Shown: positions 1-8,706 of the stretch, one piece after another
How positions within the stretch are numbered: the first letter of the stretch is position 1
Layout: every line of letters starts with the position of its first letter
DNA from: JAUICS01 sp964384335
Lineage (GTDB): Bacteria; Pseudomonadota; Alphaproteobacteria; Micavibrionales; Micavibrionaceae
Assembly (NCBI GenBank): GCA_964384335.1
Contig: CAYLKN010000001.1
Coordinates: 60,315 to 124,314, forward strand
Direction: 5' to 3'
Length of the DNA stretch: 64,000 bases
The notes under the pieces: generated by a model
Seen by the model: the letters and a program-made list of their open reading frames with translations, nothing else
Told to the model about the DNA's origin: nothing
Databases searched by the model: none
Made by a program: the position numbers and the translations under genes

Positions 1-1
1 T

Positions 2-574
2 TCTCTGCAGCTGTTATCATCTCCGTGGAATTTTTGGATAAATCATGATCATTTATCCCGGATTGTAATCGGGAACCTTGACTTCCTGAAGACCAGCCTT
101 GCGCAAATGGCATCTGTACCATCTATTTATATACAATCTTTGTTTGCGTTTATCGATCCGTATTCATTGGTGAACCGGTTTTCGGATTTCGTAGAAATGA
201 AAGTTGACAGCTTTGGTGCGGAGTTGTTTATCGCCGCAGAGGAATGGGCAAACGGCGGCGTTAATCTCCCGGCAGAACTTGCTCTGGATTGTCTTGAAAA
301 AATGTATGAGAAAAATTTGCCATGTAGCGGAAAATGGTATGTGGGCGATCAGAATATCAATCTGCAAAATCTTAATGATTTGCCTGTGCAGATTATTCAT
401 CCTTCAAAGGATAAAGTTGTGCCTTTAGAGTCAACAAAAGAACTTTGTAAGCATCTGCACAATGTAAATATCTTGAAACCGCAAACCGGTCATGTTGGTA
501 TCATATGTGGTCGAAATGCAATCAGAGACATATGGACCCCGATGATTGAGTTTGCAATCAGAAACACGAGTTAA
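2..574 (+). CDS. phaC: Poly(3-hydroxyalkanoate) synthase, C-terminal part (5' end outside window)
   Basis: The frame is open from the first bases of the window, so only the C-terminal ~190 residues are present. The residues read SSPWNFW early, then EEWANGGVNLPA, then SKDKVVP and TGHVGI near the end. This order matches the alpha/beta-hydrolase core of PHA synthases, where the Asp of the (K/R)D.(I/V)VP segment and the His of GH.G complete the catalytic triad; the nucleophile Cys would lie upstream. The enzyme polymerises (R)-3-hydroxyacyl-CoA on the surface of PHB granules. phaA and phaB follow on the same strand, and a phasin lies near 9.4 kb, which supports the call. An internal ATG at 107 is not the true start, because homology-like sequence continues upstream of it. 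Confidence 0.85.
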   Translation, partial: SLQLLSSPWNFWINHDHLSRIVIGNLDFLKTSLAQMASVPSIYIQSLFAFIDPYSLVNRFSDFVEMKVDSFGAELFIAAEEWANGGVNLPAELALDCLEKMYEKNLPCSGKWYVGDQNINLQNLNDLPVQIIHPSKDKVVPLESTKELCKHLHNVNILKPQTGHVGIICGRNAIRDIWTPMIEFAIRNTS

Positions 575-640
575 AGTTCAGCATTTGTTCAATGTCTATA
601 CATTCAGTTTTTTAATCAGAGGAAAGAAAGGATTTAAATT

Positions 641-1852
641 ATGAATACACATGATCCGGTCGTCATCGTCAGCGCCAGAAGAACAGCAATCGCATCGTTT
701 AACGGTGCATTAAGTTCATTGCCGGCAAGCGAGCTTGGAAAAACCGTTATCGCAAGTGCATTAAACGAGTCCGGTGTCAATACAGATGATGTGGATGAGG
801 TGATTATGGGCCAGGTCCTGACTGCGGCAACAGGACAGAACCCGGCCAGACAGGCCGCAATAAATGCCGGGATTGCAAAGGAAAAAACGGCGTATTGCAT
901 TAATCAGGTTTGCGGGTCGGGCCTGCGTTCGGTCATTCTGGGGGCCCAGTCTATACTGGGCGGGGATTGTAAGATTATCCTGGCCGGCGGACAGGAAAAT
1001 ATGAGCCTTGCCCCTCATGCTATCAATATGCGGCAGGGGTATAAAATGGGGCCGGCAAAAATGCAGGATACTATGATTGTGGACGGCTTGTGGGATGCAT
1101 TCAACGATTATCATATGGGCATCACTGCTGAAAACATCGCACAACAATACCAGATCACACGGGATGACCAGGATGCTTTTGCCGCCAATTCACAGCAGAA
1201 AGCGGAGAAGGCGATTGAGGAAGGACGGTTTAAGGCCGAGATCGTACCCATTACAGTTAAAATGAAAAAAGAGGAAATTACCTTTGATCAGGATGAATTT
1301 CCAAGAAAAGGTGTGACTGCTGAAAGTCTTGCCAAATTAAAACCGGCATTTAAACCCGATGGAACGGTAACTGCCGGGAACGCCTCCGGTTTGAACGATG
1401 GTGCGGCGATCACTCTTCTCATGCGCGCCAGTGAGGCAAACAAAAGGGGACTCAAACCGTTTGCCAGAATCCGCTCGTGGGCAACGGCAGGTGTTGATCC
1501 TGCGGTTATGGGTACAGGACCAATCCCCGCATCCCGGAAGGCAATTGAAAAGGCCGGGTGGTCAGAAAAGGATATTGATCTTGTGGAATCAAACGAAGCC
1601 TTTGCCGCACAGTCATGCGCGGTTATAAAAGAGCTGGGGCTGGATACCTCGCGGGTAAACGTCAATGGCGGAGCCATTGCCCTCGGCCATCCGATCGGTG
1701 CATCCGGCACGCGTGTTCTTGTTACCCTTCTGCATGAGATGGCAAGGCGGAACGTGCAAAAAGGCCTTGCCACTTTATGCATTGGCGGCGGCATGGGCAT
1801 AGCCATTTGTGTTGAACGGGACGATACAATGGAATGGGTCGAAGTGGCCTGA
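641..1852 (+). CDS. phaA: Acetyl-CoA acetyltransferase (beta-ketothiolase)
   Basis: A 403-residue thiolase that condenses two acetyl-CoA to acetoacetyl-CoA, the first step of PHB synthesis. The nucleophilic Cys is at residue 91 in NQVCGSGLRSV. The NEAFAAQ, GGAIALGHPIGASG and CIGGGMG motifs carry the family's other active-site residues (His and the second Cys). Length is typical for the family (~390-400). An AAAGGA ribosome binding site precedes the ATG. The gene lies 66 nt after phaC and 36 nt before phaB in the same direction, so a phaCAB operon is likely. Thiolases also act in fatty-acid and amino-acid degradation; the neighbours favour the PHB role. Confidence 0.93.
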   Translation: MNTHDPVVIVSARRTAIASFNGALSSLPASELGKTVIASALNESGVNTDDVDEVIMGQVLTAATGQNPARQAAINAGIAKEKTAYCINQVCGSGLRSVILGAQSILGGDCKIILAGGQENMSLAPHAINMRQGYKMGPAKMQDTMIVDGLWDAFNDYHMGITAENIAQQYQITRDDQDAFAANSQQKAEKAIEEGRFKAEIVPITVKMKKEEITFDQDEFPRKGVTAESLAKLKPAFKPDGTVTAGNASGLNDGAAITLLMRASEANKRGLKPFARIRSWATAGVDPAVMGTGPIPASRKAIEKAGWSEKDIDLVESNEAFAAQSCAVIKELGLDTSRVNVNGGAIALGHPIGASGTRVLVTLLHEMARRNVQKGLATLCIGGGMGIAICVERDDTMEWVEVA

Positions 1853-1888
1853 TCTGTAACGCGTAAATGAAAATAAGGAAGCGGTAAT

Positions 1889-2617
1889 ATGAAACAGAAA
1901 TATCTGGCAATTGTAACCGGCGGGACCAGAGGTATAGGTCTGGCCATAACAAAATCTTTGCGTGATATGGAATGCGATGTAATTGCGTTCTATCAGGGGA
2001 ATGAAGAGGCTGCGAAGAAATGCCGGCAAGAAACGAAAGCAAAAACGCTTAAAGTGAATATCACTAATTTTGAAGCCTGTCATAAGGCGGTTGAAGAGAT
2101 AAAGGAAAAACACGGCCAGATTCATATCCTGGTTAACAATGCCGGCATTACGCGTGATGGCACACTGCACAAAATGTCTCAGGAGAACTGGAACGAGGTT
2201 ATCGATACAAACCTCAATTCATGCTTTAACATGTGCAGGGCCGTTATCCCCGATATGCGCGAACACCGCTATGGCAGGATTATCAATATCAGCTCCATAA
2301 ACGGGGAAAAAGGACAGTTTGGTCAAACAAACTATGCGGCGGCAAAGGCAGGAATGCTTGGTTTTACAAAAGCTTTGGCGCTTGAATCCGCATCAAGGGG
2401 CATTACAGTAAATGCAATATGCCCAGGCTATATTGAAACGGAAATGACTTCTGCGATGAGTTCTGAAGTTCTTGAAACTATTATTCGTCAAATTCCCGCT
2501 GGACGTATGGGAAAACCCGAAGAAATCGGTGAGATGGTGGCTTATCTGGCGTCTAAAAACGCTGGGTTTATCAACGGGGCTGCTTTCGATATCAATGGCG
2601 GGCAGTATATGCGCTAA
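1889..2617 (+). CDS. phaB: Acetoacetyl-CoA reductase (SDR family)
   Basis: A 242-residue short-chain dehydrogenase that reduces acetoacetyl-CoA to (R)-3-hydroxybutyryl-CoA with NADPH. It shows the TGGTRGIG cofactor motif at residues 10-17, NNAG at 83-86, the catalytic Ser at about 135, and the YxxxK pair as Tyr149 and Lys153. The length equals that of classical PhaB proteins. It follows phaA with an AAGGAAG ribosome binding site. Closely related FabG proteins share all these motifs; the position after phaC-phaA decides for PhaB. Confidence 0.92.
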   Translation: MKQKYLAIVTGGTRGIGLAITKSLRDMECDVIAFYQGNEEAAKKCRQETKAKTLKVNITNFEACHKAVEEIKEKHGQIHILVNNAGITRDGTLHKMSQENWNEVIDTNLNSCFNMCRAVIPDMREHRYGRIINISSINGEKGQFGQTNYAAAKAGMLGFTKALALESASRGITVNAICPGYIETEMTSAMSSEVLETIIRQIPAGRMGKPEEIGEMVAYLASKNAGFINGAAFDINGGQYMR

Positions 2618-2689
2618 AACGTCCTTGTTGTCGGGGTGTGATACCTTGTTTCATTTTCTAATGATTGCCATCATCCCACAAAAAAGCGT

Positions 2690-2902
2690 TTAGTTATCAA
2701 TGTATTTGCTGCTTTCCTTCCGGAAGGCGGGCCTTGAAACTCTGGGGCCTTCATGGTTTGCCTGACGTCCGATATTTCCAAAAATATCGCCGTAAACACC
2801 TTTGTCAGCGTGTTTTGACTGTCTGTCTTTCTGTGCGGAGCGCATTCCCATGCCATTTGATGGTACATCTGTCACGCCCGTTCCACGATAACTCGAACGC
2901 AT
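2690..2902 (-). CDS. Small hypothetical protein with strong ribosome binding site
   Basis: A 70-residue protein that I do not recognise. The support is the translation start: CAGGAGG sits five bases before the ATG on the minus strand, the best Shine-Dalgarno in this part of the window. The sequence is polar, rich in Gly, Ser, Arg and Lys, with no hydrophobic segment, and looks disordered. It ends 72 nt from phaB (convergent) and lies downstream of the start of the next annotated gene, the ABC exporter at 2966-4768, on the same strand. An overlapping plus-strand frame (2665-2904) has no such start signal and is discarded. Confidence 0.6.
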   Translation of the reverse strand: MRSSYRGTGVTDVPSNGMGMRSAQKDRQSKHADKGVYGDIFGNIGRQANHEGPRVSRPAFRKESSKYIDN

Positions 2903-2965
2903 AATATCCTCCTGATAAATTATTAACTCTATCAGTATACAGGAATGATGAATTAAATTAAAATT

Positions 2966-4768
2966 TTATGAAAAGACTATCTTTTTCTCGCTGTTCATGT
3001 TTAGAAAACCATTGGTCTGCATGGACCATAGGTGTGCGTAAAGCCCTCCCGTTTTTATAAGATTTTCATGGTCGCCATCTTCCGCAATAATACCATTATC
3101 GAAAACCAGTATCCGGTCCAGATGTGAAATTGTTGAAAGGCGGTGTGCGATTGCAATGACGGTCTTATTTTTCATGATCCGGACCAGTGCATCCTGAATA
3201 GCCGTTTCGCTTTCGCTGTCCAGGGACGATGTTGCCTCGTCAAGAATAAGAATGGGGGCATCTTTTAAAATGGCGCGGGCGATTGCTATTCTCTGTCTCT
3301 GGCCGCCTGAAAGCTTCACGCCTCTTTCCCCGACAACCGTTTGATAGCCGAGAGGGAGATCTTCTATAAAATCATGGGCGTTGGCAGTTCGTGCCGCCGC
3401 CTCGATTTCCTCATCCGTTGCATCAAGCCGGCCATATCGTATATTTTCGGTAACCGAGCGGTGGAAAAGCGGGGACTCCTGAGGAATTACGGCAATGTTT
3501 TTCCGCAGGCTTTCCTGTTTAACCCGGGCAATATCCTGACCGTCTATAAAAACGGCGCCTTTTTCAACATCATAAAATCGTAGTAAAAGGTTAACGAACG
3601 TACTTTTACCGGCCCCTGAACGGCCAACCAGCCCAACTTTCTGCTTTGCAGGAATATAAACGCTGAAGTTCTTAAAGACCTTGTTTTCCGCATAATTAAA
3701 ATTTATTTCCCGAAATTCGATGTTGGCATTTTGAACAATCAGATCGGACGCACCAGGCGCATCAGAAAGTCCGTGCGCTTCTGAAGTAATGGAAAGGGCG
3801 TCTTTAACGGAACCTGTCTCTTCAATAAACTGTAAAATACCCATTCCCATCATCCATGCCATAGGCAGCATGGAAAACGTAACACCCATAATTGTTGCAA
3901 TATCGCCAACTGTAATCCAGCCGATATGCCATGTGTAAACACATAAGGCCATCATGCCTGTCATCAGCATGACCAGACACAGCCGGCGGTAGTTCTCAAC
4001 CTGTACAATGGATAAAATAAGTTTTGAAGATGCCTTTTTCTCGTTGTGCGAGATATTATCATGGGTTTCGGTTTCATGGCTTTCACGTCCAAAACTTTTA
4101 ACCGCATGACTGTTTGTAAAGGAATCGACTATACATCCTGTCGTTCCGGCTCTTTTATCCGAATAGGTTTTTGATCGCCGCGCAATTTTTTTTGCCCTGA
4201 AAACAACGGGCAGAATAACAGATAACGCGAATATCAATAAAACGAATGAGAATACAGGCGATGAAAATGACAAGACGATTGCTGATACTGTAATAACAAC
4301 AAGAGGTAAAAATATCTGAAAGCGGATAACATCGTGAAGCCGAACAGTGCTTTCACCGAGTTCAGTAATCTTACGTGTCAGCGATCCTGAAAGATTATCC
4401 GCAAGATAGGCATGGCTGTGCCCGAGAGCGTAGTTGAAAAATTCGGAGCGGATTTTTGCCCTTAGCCAGGGTTTCCACTTTATAATTATATATGCCGTCC
4501 ATATATGGACAGCTTCTGCCAGGAAAAGAAAACCGCCCATAAAGGCAATTAATGCTGTTATTTCCGAATAAATCTGATCTTTTAAGGCGCTTGATGAAAT
4601 CAGGGTGGTTTTATCGATAACCATACCCACGATAAGGTAGGCAATCGGCATTCGGGAAAAATGAAGTATGTCCTGAGCTATAAAAAGTTTCCAGGTCTTT
4701 GGCGATTGACGGTAAACATACCGAAAATATTCCAAAAGGGTTGTCGGAAGGCCATAATTGAAAGACAT
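2966..4768 (-). CDS. ABC exporter, fused permease and ATPase
   Basis: A 600-residue half-transporter of the MsbA/LapB-like type I exporter fold that would act as a dimer in the inner membrane. The N-terminal ~330 residues hold about six hydrophobic segments. The ATPase domain follows, with Walker A GRSGAGKST near residue 383, the LSGGQRQ signature near 486, Walker B ILILDEATSSLD near 509 and an AHRLST switch. The substrate cannot be told from sequence, and no adaptor or outer-membrane partner lies beside it. The start codon is preceded by only a weak ribosome binding site. The gene is divergent from the secreted protein at 4851. Confidence 0.88.
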   Translation of the reverse strand: MSFNYGLPTTLLEYFRYVYRQSPKTWKLFIAQDILHFSRMPIAYLIVGMVIDKTTLISSSALKDQIYSEITALIAFMGGFLFLAEAVHIWTAYIIIKWKPWLRAKIRSEFFNYALGHSHAYLADNLSGSLTRKITELGESTVRLHDVIRFQIFLPLVVITVSAIVLSFSSPVFSFVLLIFALSVILPVVFRAKKIARRSKTYSDKRAGTTGCIVDSFTNSHAVKSFGRESHETETHDNISHNEKKASSKLILSIVQVENYRRLCLVMLMTGMMALCVYTWHIGWITVGDIATIMGVTFSMLPMAWMMGMGILQFIEETGSVKDALSITSEAHGLSDAPGASDLIVQNANIEFREINFNYAENKVFKNFSVYIPAKQKVGLVGRSGAGKSTFVNLLLRFYDVEKGAVFIDGQDIARVKQESLRKNIAVIPQESPLFHRSVTENIRYGRLDATDEEIEAAARTANAHDFIEDLPLGYQTVVGERGVKLSGGQRQRIAIARAILKDAPILILDEATSSLDSESETAIQDALVRIMKNKTVIAIAHRLSTISHLDRILVFDNGIIAEDGDHENLIKTGGLYAHLWSMQTNGFLNMNSEKKIVFS

Positions 4769-4850
4769 TACTTCATATTAGTAAATTTTGTCCCGAAGGG
4801 ATATATGTTATAATCTTTGTGTAAGAATAATTAGAATTAAGACTTAAATT

Positions 4851-5393
4851 ATGTACGGAAATTTTAAAAGAATTATCCGTTCCGTTGTTTTAGGACTGGT
4901 CATATTTGCCCTGCCGTTTGCTGCTAAATACGGATATGCGCAGAATTATGATCCTTATAACCGCCTTGATGCGGAAGATCTTTTTGATAATCCAGAACTC
5001 TTTAATGAACAGGGTCAGGGTAACCTTACTGTTGAGGGGACTAATCCTGCTTTGTTGCAAAACGTACAGGAAAACCCAGCCGGGGCAGATGATGGTTTTT
5101 TTACGCCGCCTCCGCAACTTCAGGATCCGTCCTTGACGGTTGAACAGTTGCCGGAAAATGCCTTGGGGCAACAACAGCCCGGCCTGCCCACCACTGGAGA
5201 GCAGGAGAGTAATCCGTTTCAGCCGTTGGGCATACAATCTCCACAAGTATACTGGCCGTCGGGCGTTCCTCCTCTCAGGGCTTACACAGAACTAAATCAG
5301 GGACCTTTAAAGCTTGAGTCTGATAAAGACAGGGCCGCCAGAGAAATGCCGGGTGTTCCAGGCAGCGGCAAAGCTGAAAACTTTCTTAAGTAA
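4851..5393 (+). CDS. Secreted proline- and glutamine-rich hypothetical protein
   Basis: A 180-residue protein with a clear N-terminal signal peptide: basic KRIIR, a hydrophobic stretch, then an A-K-Y-G-Y-A-Q end near residue 31. The mature part is rich in Pro, Gln, Asn, Leu and acidic residues, with no recognisable domain, and is probably extended or disordered in the periplasm or on the surface. It is divergent from the ABC exporter and lies 87 nt before the phosphoesterase start chosen here. Function unknown. Confidence 0.7.
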   Translation: MYGNFKRIIRSVVLGLVIFALPFAAKYGYAQNYDPYNRLDAEDLFDNPELFNEQGQGNLTVEGTNPALLQNVQENPAGADDGFFTPPPQLQDPSLTVEQLPENALGQQQPGLPTTGEQESNPFQPLGIQSPQVYWPSGVPPLRAYTELNQGPLKLESDKDRAAREMPGVPGSGKAENFLK

Positions 5394-5479
5394 ATTTAAC
5401 AATATTTTTGTGTGCAAGTTTAAGTTTTTCAATCAAATCTTTGCACAATATTAACCGCATTCATTATGCTTGGAAGTGT

Positions 5480-6640
5480 GTGGTTAAAAGTGATTCTAAA
5501 GTGACGATTCAGTCTTTATCAAAAGTAAATACATACCGGACCATTTTTCTATCCGACTGGCATATGGGGGCCAGAACATTTAACGGTTTTGATCTTCTTG
5601 AATTTCTTAAAACCCACGAATCGGAAAAACTTTATCTTGTGGGGGATATCATTGATGGCTGGAAACTCGAGCACAGATGGTTCTGGCCGGAAATTTATAA
5701 CAGCATTATTGATGAACTAGTTCGTAAACGATACGAAGGTACTGAGATCATTTTTCTTCCCGGTAACCACGATGAAAAGCTGCGTAATGTTTTAAGCCCT
5801 GCACGGACAGAATTTGCCAACCGTTTCGGGATGACAATCAAAGATCTGGCTTATCATACCACCGCCGGAAAACAACAACTCCAAATCATGCACGGCGATT
5901 ATCTTGACCGGAAGATAATTCGTGGTGCTTTGTCTCGGTGGAGTGATGCCTTTTACGAGAACATACTTGATATGTTAGGAGCGCACGGAAAGCCATATAT
6001 TAAGGTAAAAGGGAAAATGAAGCGGTTTTCTCTGGCGAAAGCCGTAAACGGTCCGGGGCACTGGGCCCTTTATCTTATTAATAATTTTGAAGCGGCAATC
6101 AGGAAAATTCTGGATGAAAAAAAACTGGGCGGAATTATCTGCGGTCACACTCATATTCCAACTCTCAAAAAGATTGGCAATGGAATTTATGCCAATACCG
6201 GACACTGGCTGCGGGGACAGGGGGCAGCGGTGGTTGAAGAATATGACGGGACGTTAAAGCTGATTAAAACAACTGTTGGCGATGACCAAAATCTGTTTTC
6301 CTTTGAAACCTTTAATTTTCAGGGAGTACTGGAAAAGGCGCAACGTGCGGTCAAAATACTGCCTGATGCAATAAAATATCGTCCCGAAACAGAAAAGATT
6401 GTAAATATGATCCGGAATACGTGGGTGCCGAAAGACAACAGAGGGCGCAAAAAACCAGTTGAATGGATTGAGGTTGAACACGGCGACTATGTAACCGTTC
6501 ATGCCTTAAGCGGACTACTCGCTACGAAGATACGCCTGAAGTCCGATAAAAGCAGGGAAAGGATGGTTGACAGTAAAAATCGGGATATCTTTGAGATAAG
6601 AACTATACCGGCCTTTATCGGTGAAACCCCGGCGGAATGA
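5480..6640 (+). CDS. UDP-2,3-diacylglucosamine diphosphatase-like metallophosphoesterase
   Basis: A calcineurin-like phosphoesterase related to LpxH. It shows the metal-binding motif series in order: SDWHMG, GDIIDGW, GNHDE, HGDY and GHTHIP. LpxH hydrolyses UDP-2,3-diacylglucosamine in lipid A synthesis, but many proteins of this subgroup have an uncertain substrate. A C-terminal extension of about 120 residues beyond the catalytic domain is unusual for LpxH. The frame is open from a TTG at 5408 without a ribosome binding site; GTG at 5480 or 5501 just before the conserved TYRTIFLSD is more plausible. The last 126 nt overlap the 3' end of glucokinase on the other strand. Confidence 0.8.
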   Translation: MVKSDSKVTIQSLSKVNTYRTIFLSDWHMGARTFNGFDLLEFLKTHESEKLYLVGDIIDGWKLEHRWFWPEIYNSIIDELVRKRYEGTEIIFLPGNHDEKLRNVLSPARTEFANRFGMTIKDLAYHTTAGKQQLQIMHGDYLDRKIIRGALSRWSDAFYENILDMLGAHGKPYIKVKGKMKRFSLAKAVNGPGHWALYLINNFEAAIRKILDEKKLGGIICGHTHIPTLKKIGNGIYANTGHWLRGQGAAVVEEYDGTLKLIKTTVGDDQNLFSFETFNFQGVLEKAQRAVKILPDAIKYRPETEKIVNMIRNTWVPKDNRGRKKPVEWIEVEHGDYVTVHALSGLLATKIRLKSDKSRERMVDSKNRDIFEIRTIPAFIGETPAE

Positions 6641-7519
6641 GTCTGCAAAAATGTGGATGTTATCCTCCAGCTTTTTAATAACACCACCTGCAAGATAAAC
6701 TCCGCCAAAGGCGTTAGCGGTTAATGCAAGATTTCCGGAAACCCGTCCCAGTGTTCTAAACATAAAATGCATTGTTTCAACACATATCGGACAGCTGTTC
6801 TCAATTGCCTTTTGGGATATCTCACTTGCCGGCAAACGTCCCGCACTGTTGTGATTTTCGTTTTCTTTATACCTTGCGATCGCTTTATGAAGTGTTTCAA
6901 GCCCCGGGCCGGAGCAAAGCGTTTCGGCATCACAAAATTCTTTTTCCTCTTTTACAAGGTTCACGATATCAAATTCTTCTTTTGAATTAATCGGGATATC
7001 GACATGTCCACCTTCGCCCGCTATCGCAAGATATGTTAAGCCGCTGACAGATGAAACGGGTTTTAATATTGCAGTGCCCAGACCTGTTCCGGGGCCAATG
7101 ACTACGAGAGGGTATGAGGGGTTTTTTTCCTTTCTTTTGTTATTTTCCGCGTCCAGGGACTTAATGCTGCTTTCATCCATTTCCGGGATAGCCAAGGCAA
7201 GAGCTTCAAAATCATTCAGGCAATGCAATCTTTCCAGTGAAAGGCTGTCTTTTAATGCTTTTTGTGAGAAGTTCCAATGGTTGTTGATAACATCAATCTC
7301 ATCGCTTTTTACAGGACCGGCAACGCAAAAAACTGCGGTTTCCGGTCTTGTTTTTTGATCAATACTGTCCAGGTATTGCCGTATTGCCGCGGCGGGATCG
7401 TTATAATCCCTGCATTCATAAACGGACTCTTTGGAAAAACGGAGGCCATCTGAAACTGCAAATCTTGCATAGGTGCCGCCTATATCTCCAAGCAGGTATT
7501 TATTTTTGTTTTCGAGCAT
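6515..7519 (-). CDS. glk: Glucokinase
   Basis: A 334-residue ROK-unrelated bacterial glucokinase (Glk family). It phosphorylates glucose with ATP in the cytoplasm. The N-terminal phosphate-binding motif LLGDIGGTYARFAV, the LNDFEALA segment with catalytic Asp, GPGTGLG, and the GEGGH motif are all present and in order. The C-terminus (FRRGFTDKGRY, then IPIFTV) matches the end of the family, so the overlap with the convergent phosphoesterase gene is real rather than an overextended frame. No clear ribosome binding site is visible before the ATG. Confidence 0.93.
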   Translation of the reverse strand: MLENKNKYLLGDIGGTYARFAVSDGLRFSKESVYECRDYNDPAAAIRQYLDSIDQKTRPETAVFCVAGPVKSDEIDVINNHWNFSQKALKDSLSLERLHCLNDFEALALAIPEMDESSIKSLDAENNKRKEKNPSYPLVVIGPGTGLGTAILKPVSSVSGLTYLAIAGEGGHVDIPINSKEEFDIVNLVKEEKEFCDAETLCSGPGLETLHKAIARYKENENHNSAGRLPASEISQKAIENSCPICVETMHFMFRTLGRVSGNLALTANAFGGVYLAGGVIKKLEDNIHIFADSFRRGFTDKGRYSSYLKDIPIFTVNHPFPAFIGLQAYLRSE

Positions 7520-7656
7520 TACGCATTATTATTACGAAATTGTAAATGTTCAAGGATGTTGTGGAACAAAATGACGAAACTTCCGATCCTTATGTGAACA
7601 GAAATAAAGATAATCTAAAATACATTACATAAGGTTTTATTTTCGGGAGCACAAAA

Positions 7657-8022
7657 ATGGCAAAGATAATGGTTGTGGAAGATGACGAGATGATGTGCCG
7701 TTTTCTGACGGCTGCATTGCTTAAGGCAGGACACGATGTTACGTCATGCACGAGTGGGGAAGAGGCAATGGAGATACTCAGGACAGAAAATACATACGAA
7801 CTTCTGCTGGCAGATATTGCGATGTCGGGAATCGACGGTATCGCATTGGCAAAGGAAGCTGTTAATGCAGCGTATGGAGTGCAGGTTATGTTTATTGCAG
7901 GGTTTGCCGCTATGGCGATGCACGTTCCGAATAAACCGAAAGAAAAGTATGCGAATGTTTTATCGCGTCCTTTTCACCTTAATCGTATTGTTGAGAACGT
8001 TGATCGGCTTCTGGCGGCATAG
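7657..8022 (+). CDS. cpdR: Single-domain response regulator, CpdR-type
   Basis: A 121-residue stand-alone receiver domain. The acidic pair is in VVEDDE (residues 8-10), the phosphoacceptor is Asp53 in LLLADIAMSG, and the Lys-equivalent region reads SRPFHLNRIV. The FIAGFAAMA segment and the PFHL...L(L)AA end are characteristic of alphaproteobacterial CpdR. CpdR delivers PdeA and helps deliver CtrA to ClpXP when unphosphorylated. At the conserved receiver Lys position I read Arg (SRPF instead of SKPF), which could alter phosphorylation-dependent switching. A GGGAG ribosome binding site precedes the start. Confidence 0.82.
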   Translation: MAKIMVVEDDEMMCRFLTAALLKAGHDVTSCTSGEEAMEILRTENTYELLLADIAMSGIDGIALAKEAVNAAYGVQVMFIAGFAAMAMHVPNKPKEKYANVLSRPFHLNRIVENVDRLLAA

Positions 8023-8026
8023 GTGA

Positions 8027-8605
8027 TTAAGGATAAAGAAGGCTTTTTTTCCATCTCCCTTTTTGCAGAGTGTATAACTCTCGCTTATGGAGACGGAATT
8101 CTCCTTCCTGCCAGAATTCAATTTTGTCCGGTTTTAAAAGAAACCCTGACCAGTGCGGGGGCCTGGGAATATCTTCCAGTTTTTTAAATCTGTCCTCATG
8201 CTCCTTAACTTCTTCTGCGAGTGTTTCGATGCTTTCCAGGGCTTCTGACTGCTGTGAAACCCAGGCGCCGATTTTGCTGCCTCTGGGGCGCCCTTTAAAA
8301 TAGGCATCTGCTTGCGCATCTGGAACCTGCTCTGTAAAGCCTTCAATTCTTACCTGGCGTTCCTGTGTTTTCCAGTGCAGGCAGAGCGAGGCGGCGCTGT
8401 TGTTTTTGAGTTGCCTGCCTTTAGCACTGGTCAGATTTGTGTAAAAGACAAAACCCTCATCCGGTACTTCCTTGATAAGGATAATGCGGCCATGGGGCCT
8501 CATGTTTTCGTCAACAGTGCAAAGAGTTGCAGCATTGGCATAGCTGGGCTCTGTTTTGTCTGCTTCTGAAAGCCATTCACGAAACTGGGCAACCGGTGTG
8601 TACAT
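8027..8605 (-). CDS. pdxH: Pyridoxamine 5'-phosphate oxidase
   Basis: A 192-residue FMN-dependent oxidase that makes pyridoxal 5'-phosphate from PNP or PMP. Family landmarks are the N-terminal ATLCTVDE, RIILIKEV, FYTNLTSAKGRQL, and the C-terminal PPHWSGFLLKP, IEFWQEGEFRLH and WKKSLLYP. Size fits (family ~195-220; the N-terminus is slightly short). It is convergent with cpdR, with only 4 nt between the stop codons. Confidence 0.95.
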   Translation of the reverse strand: MYTPVAQFREWLSEADKTEPSYANAATLCTVDENMRPHGRIILIKEVPDEGFVFYTNLTSAKGRQLKNNSAASLCLHWKTQERQVRIEGFTEQVPDAQADAYFKGRPRGSKIGAWVSQQSEALESIETLAEEVKEHEDRFKKLEDIPRPPHWSGFLLKPDKIEFWQEGEFRLHKRELYTLQKGRWKKSLLYP

Positions 8606-8706
8606 AATCGCAAAATAATTTATTTTATCAATACGTTTTGAATTTTTCCGAGGATTATACTATTTCAAATATATTATACAAAAAACAGTAAGAACGAGGT
8701 TCAAAA

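Noticed and set aside
1288..1947. Minus-strand frame of 219 codons
   Set aside because: Antisense to phaA and phaB; no ribosome binding site and no known family.
2665..2904. Plus-strand frame after phaB
   Set aside because: Overlaps the minus-strand small gene, which has the far better start signal.
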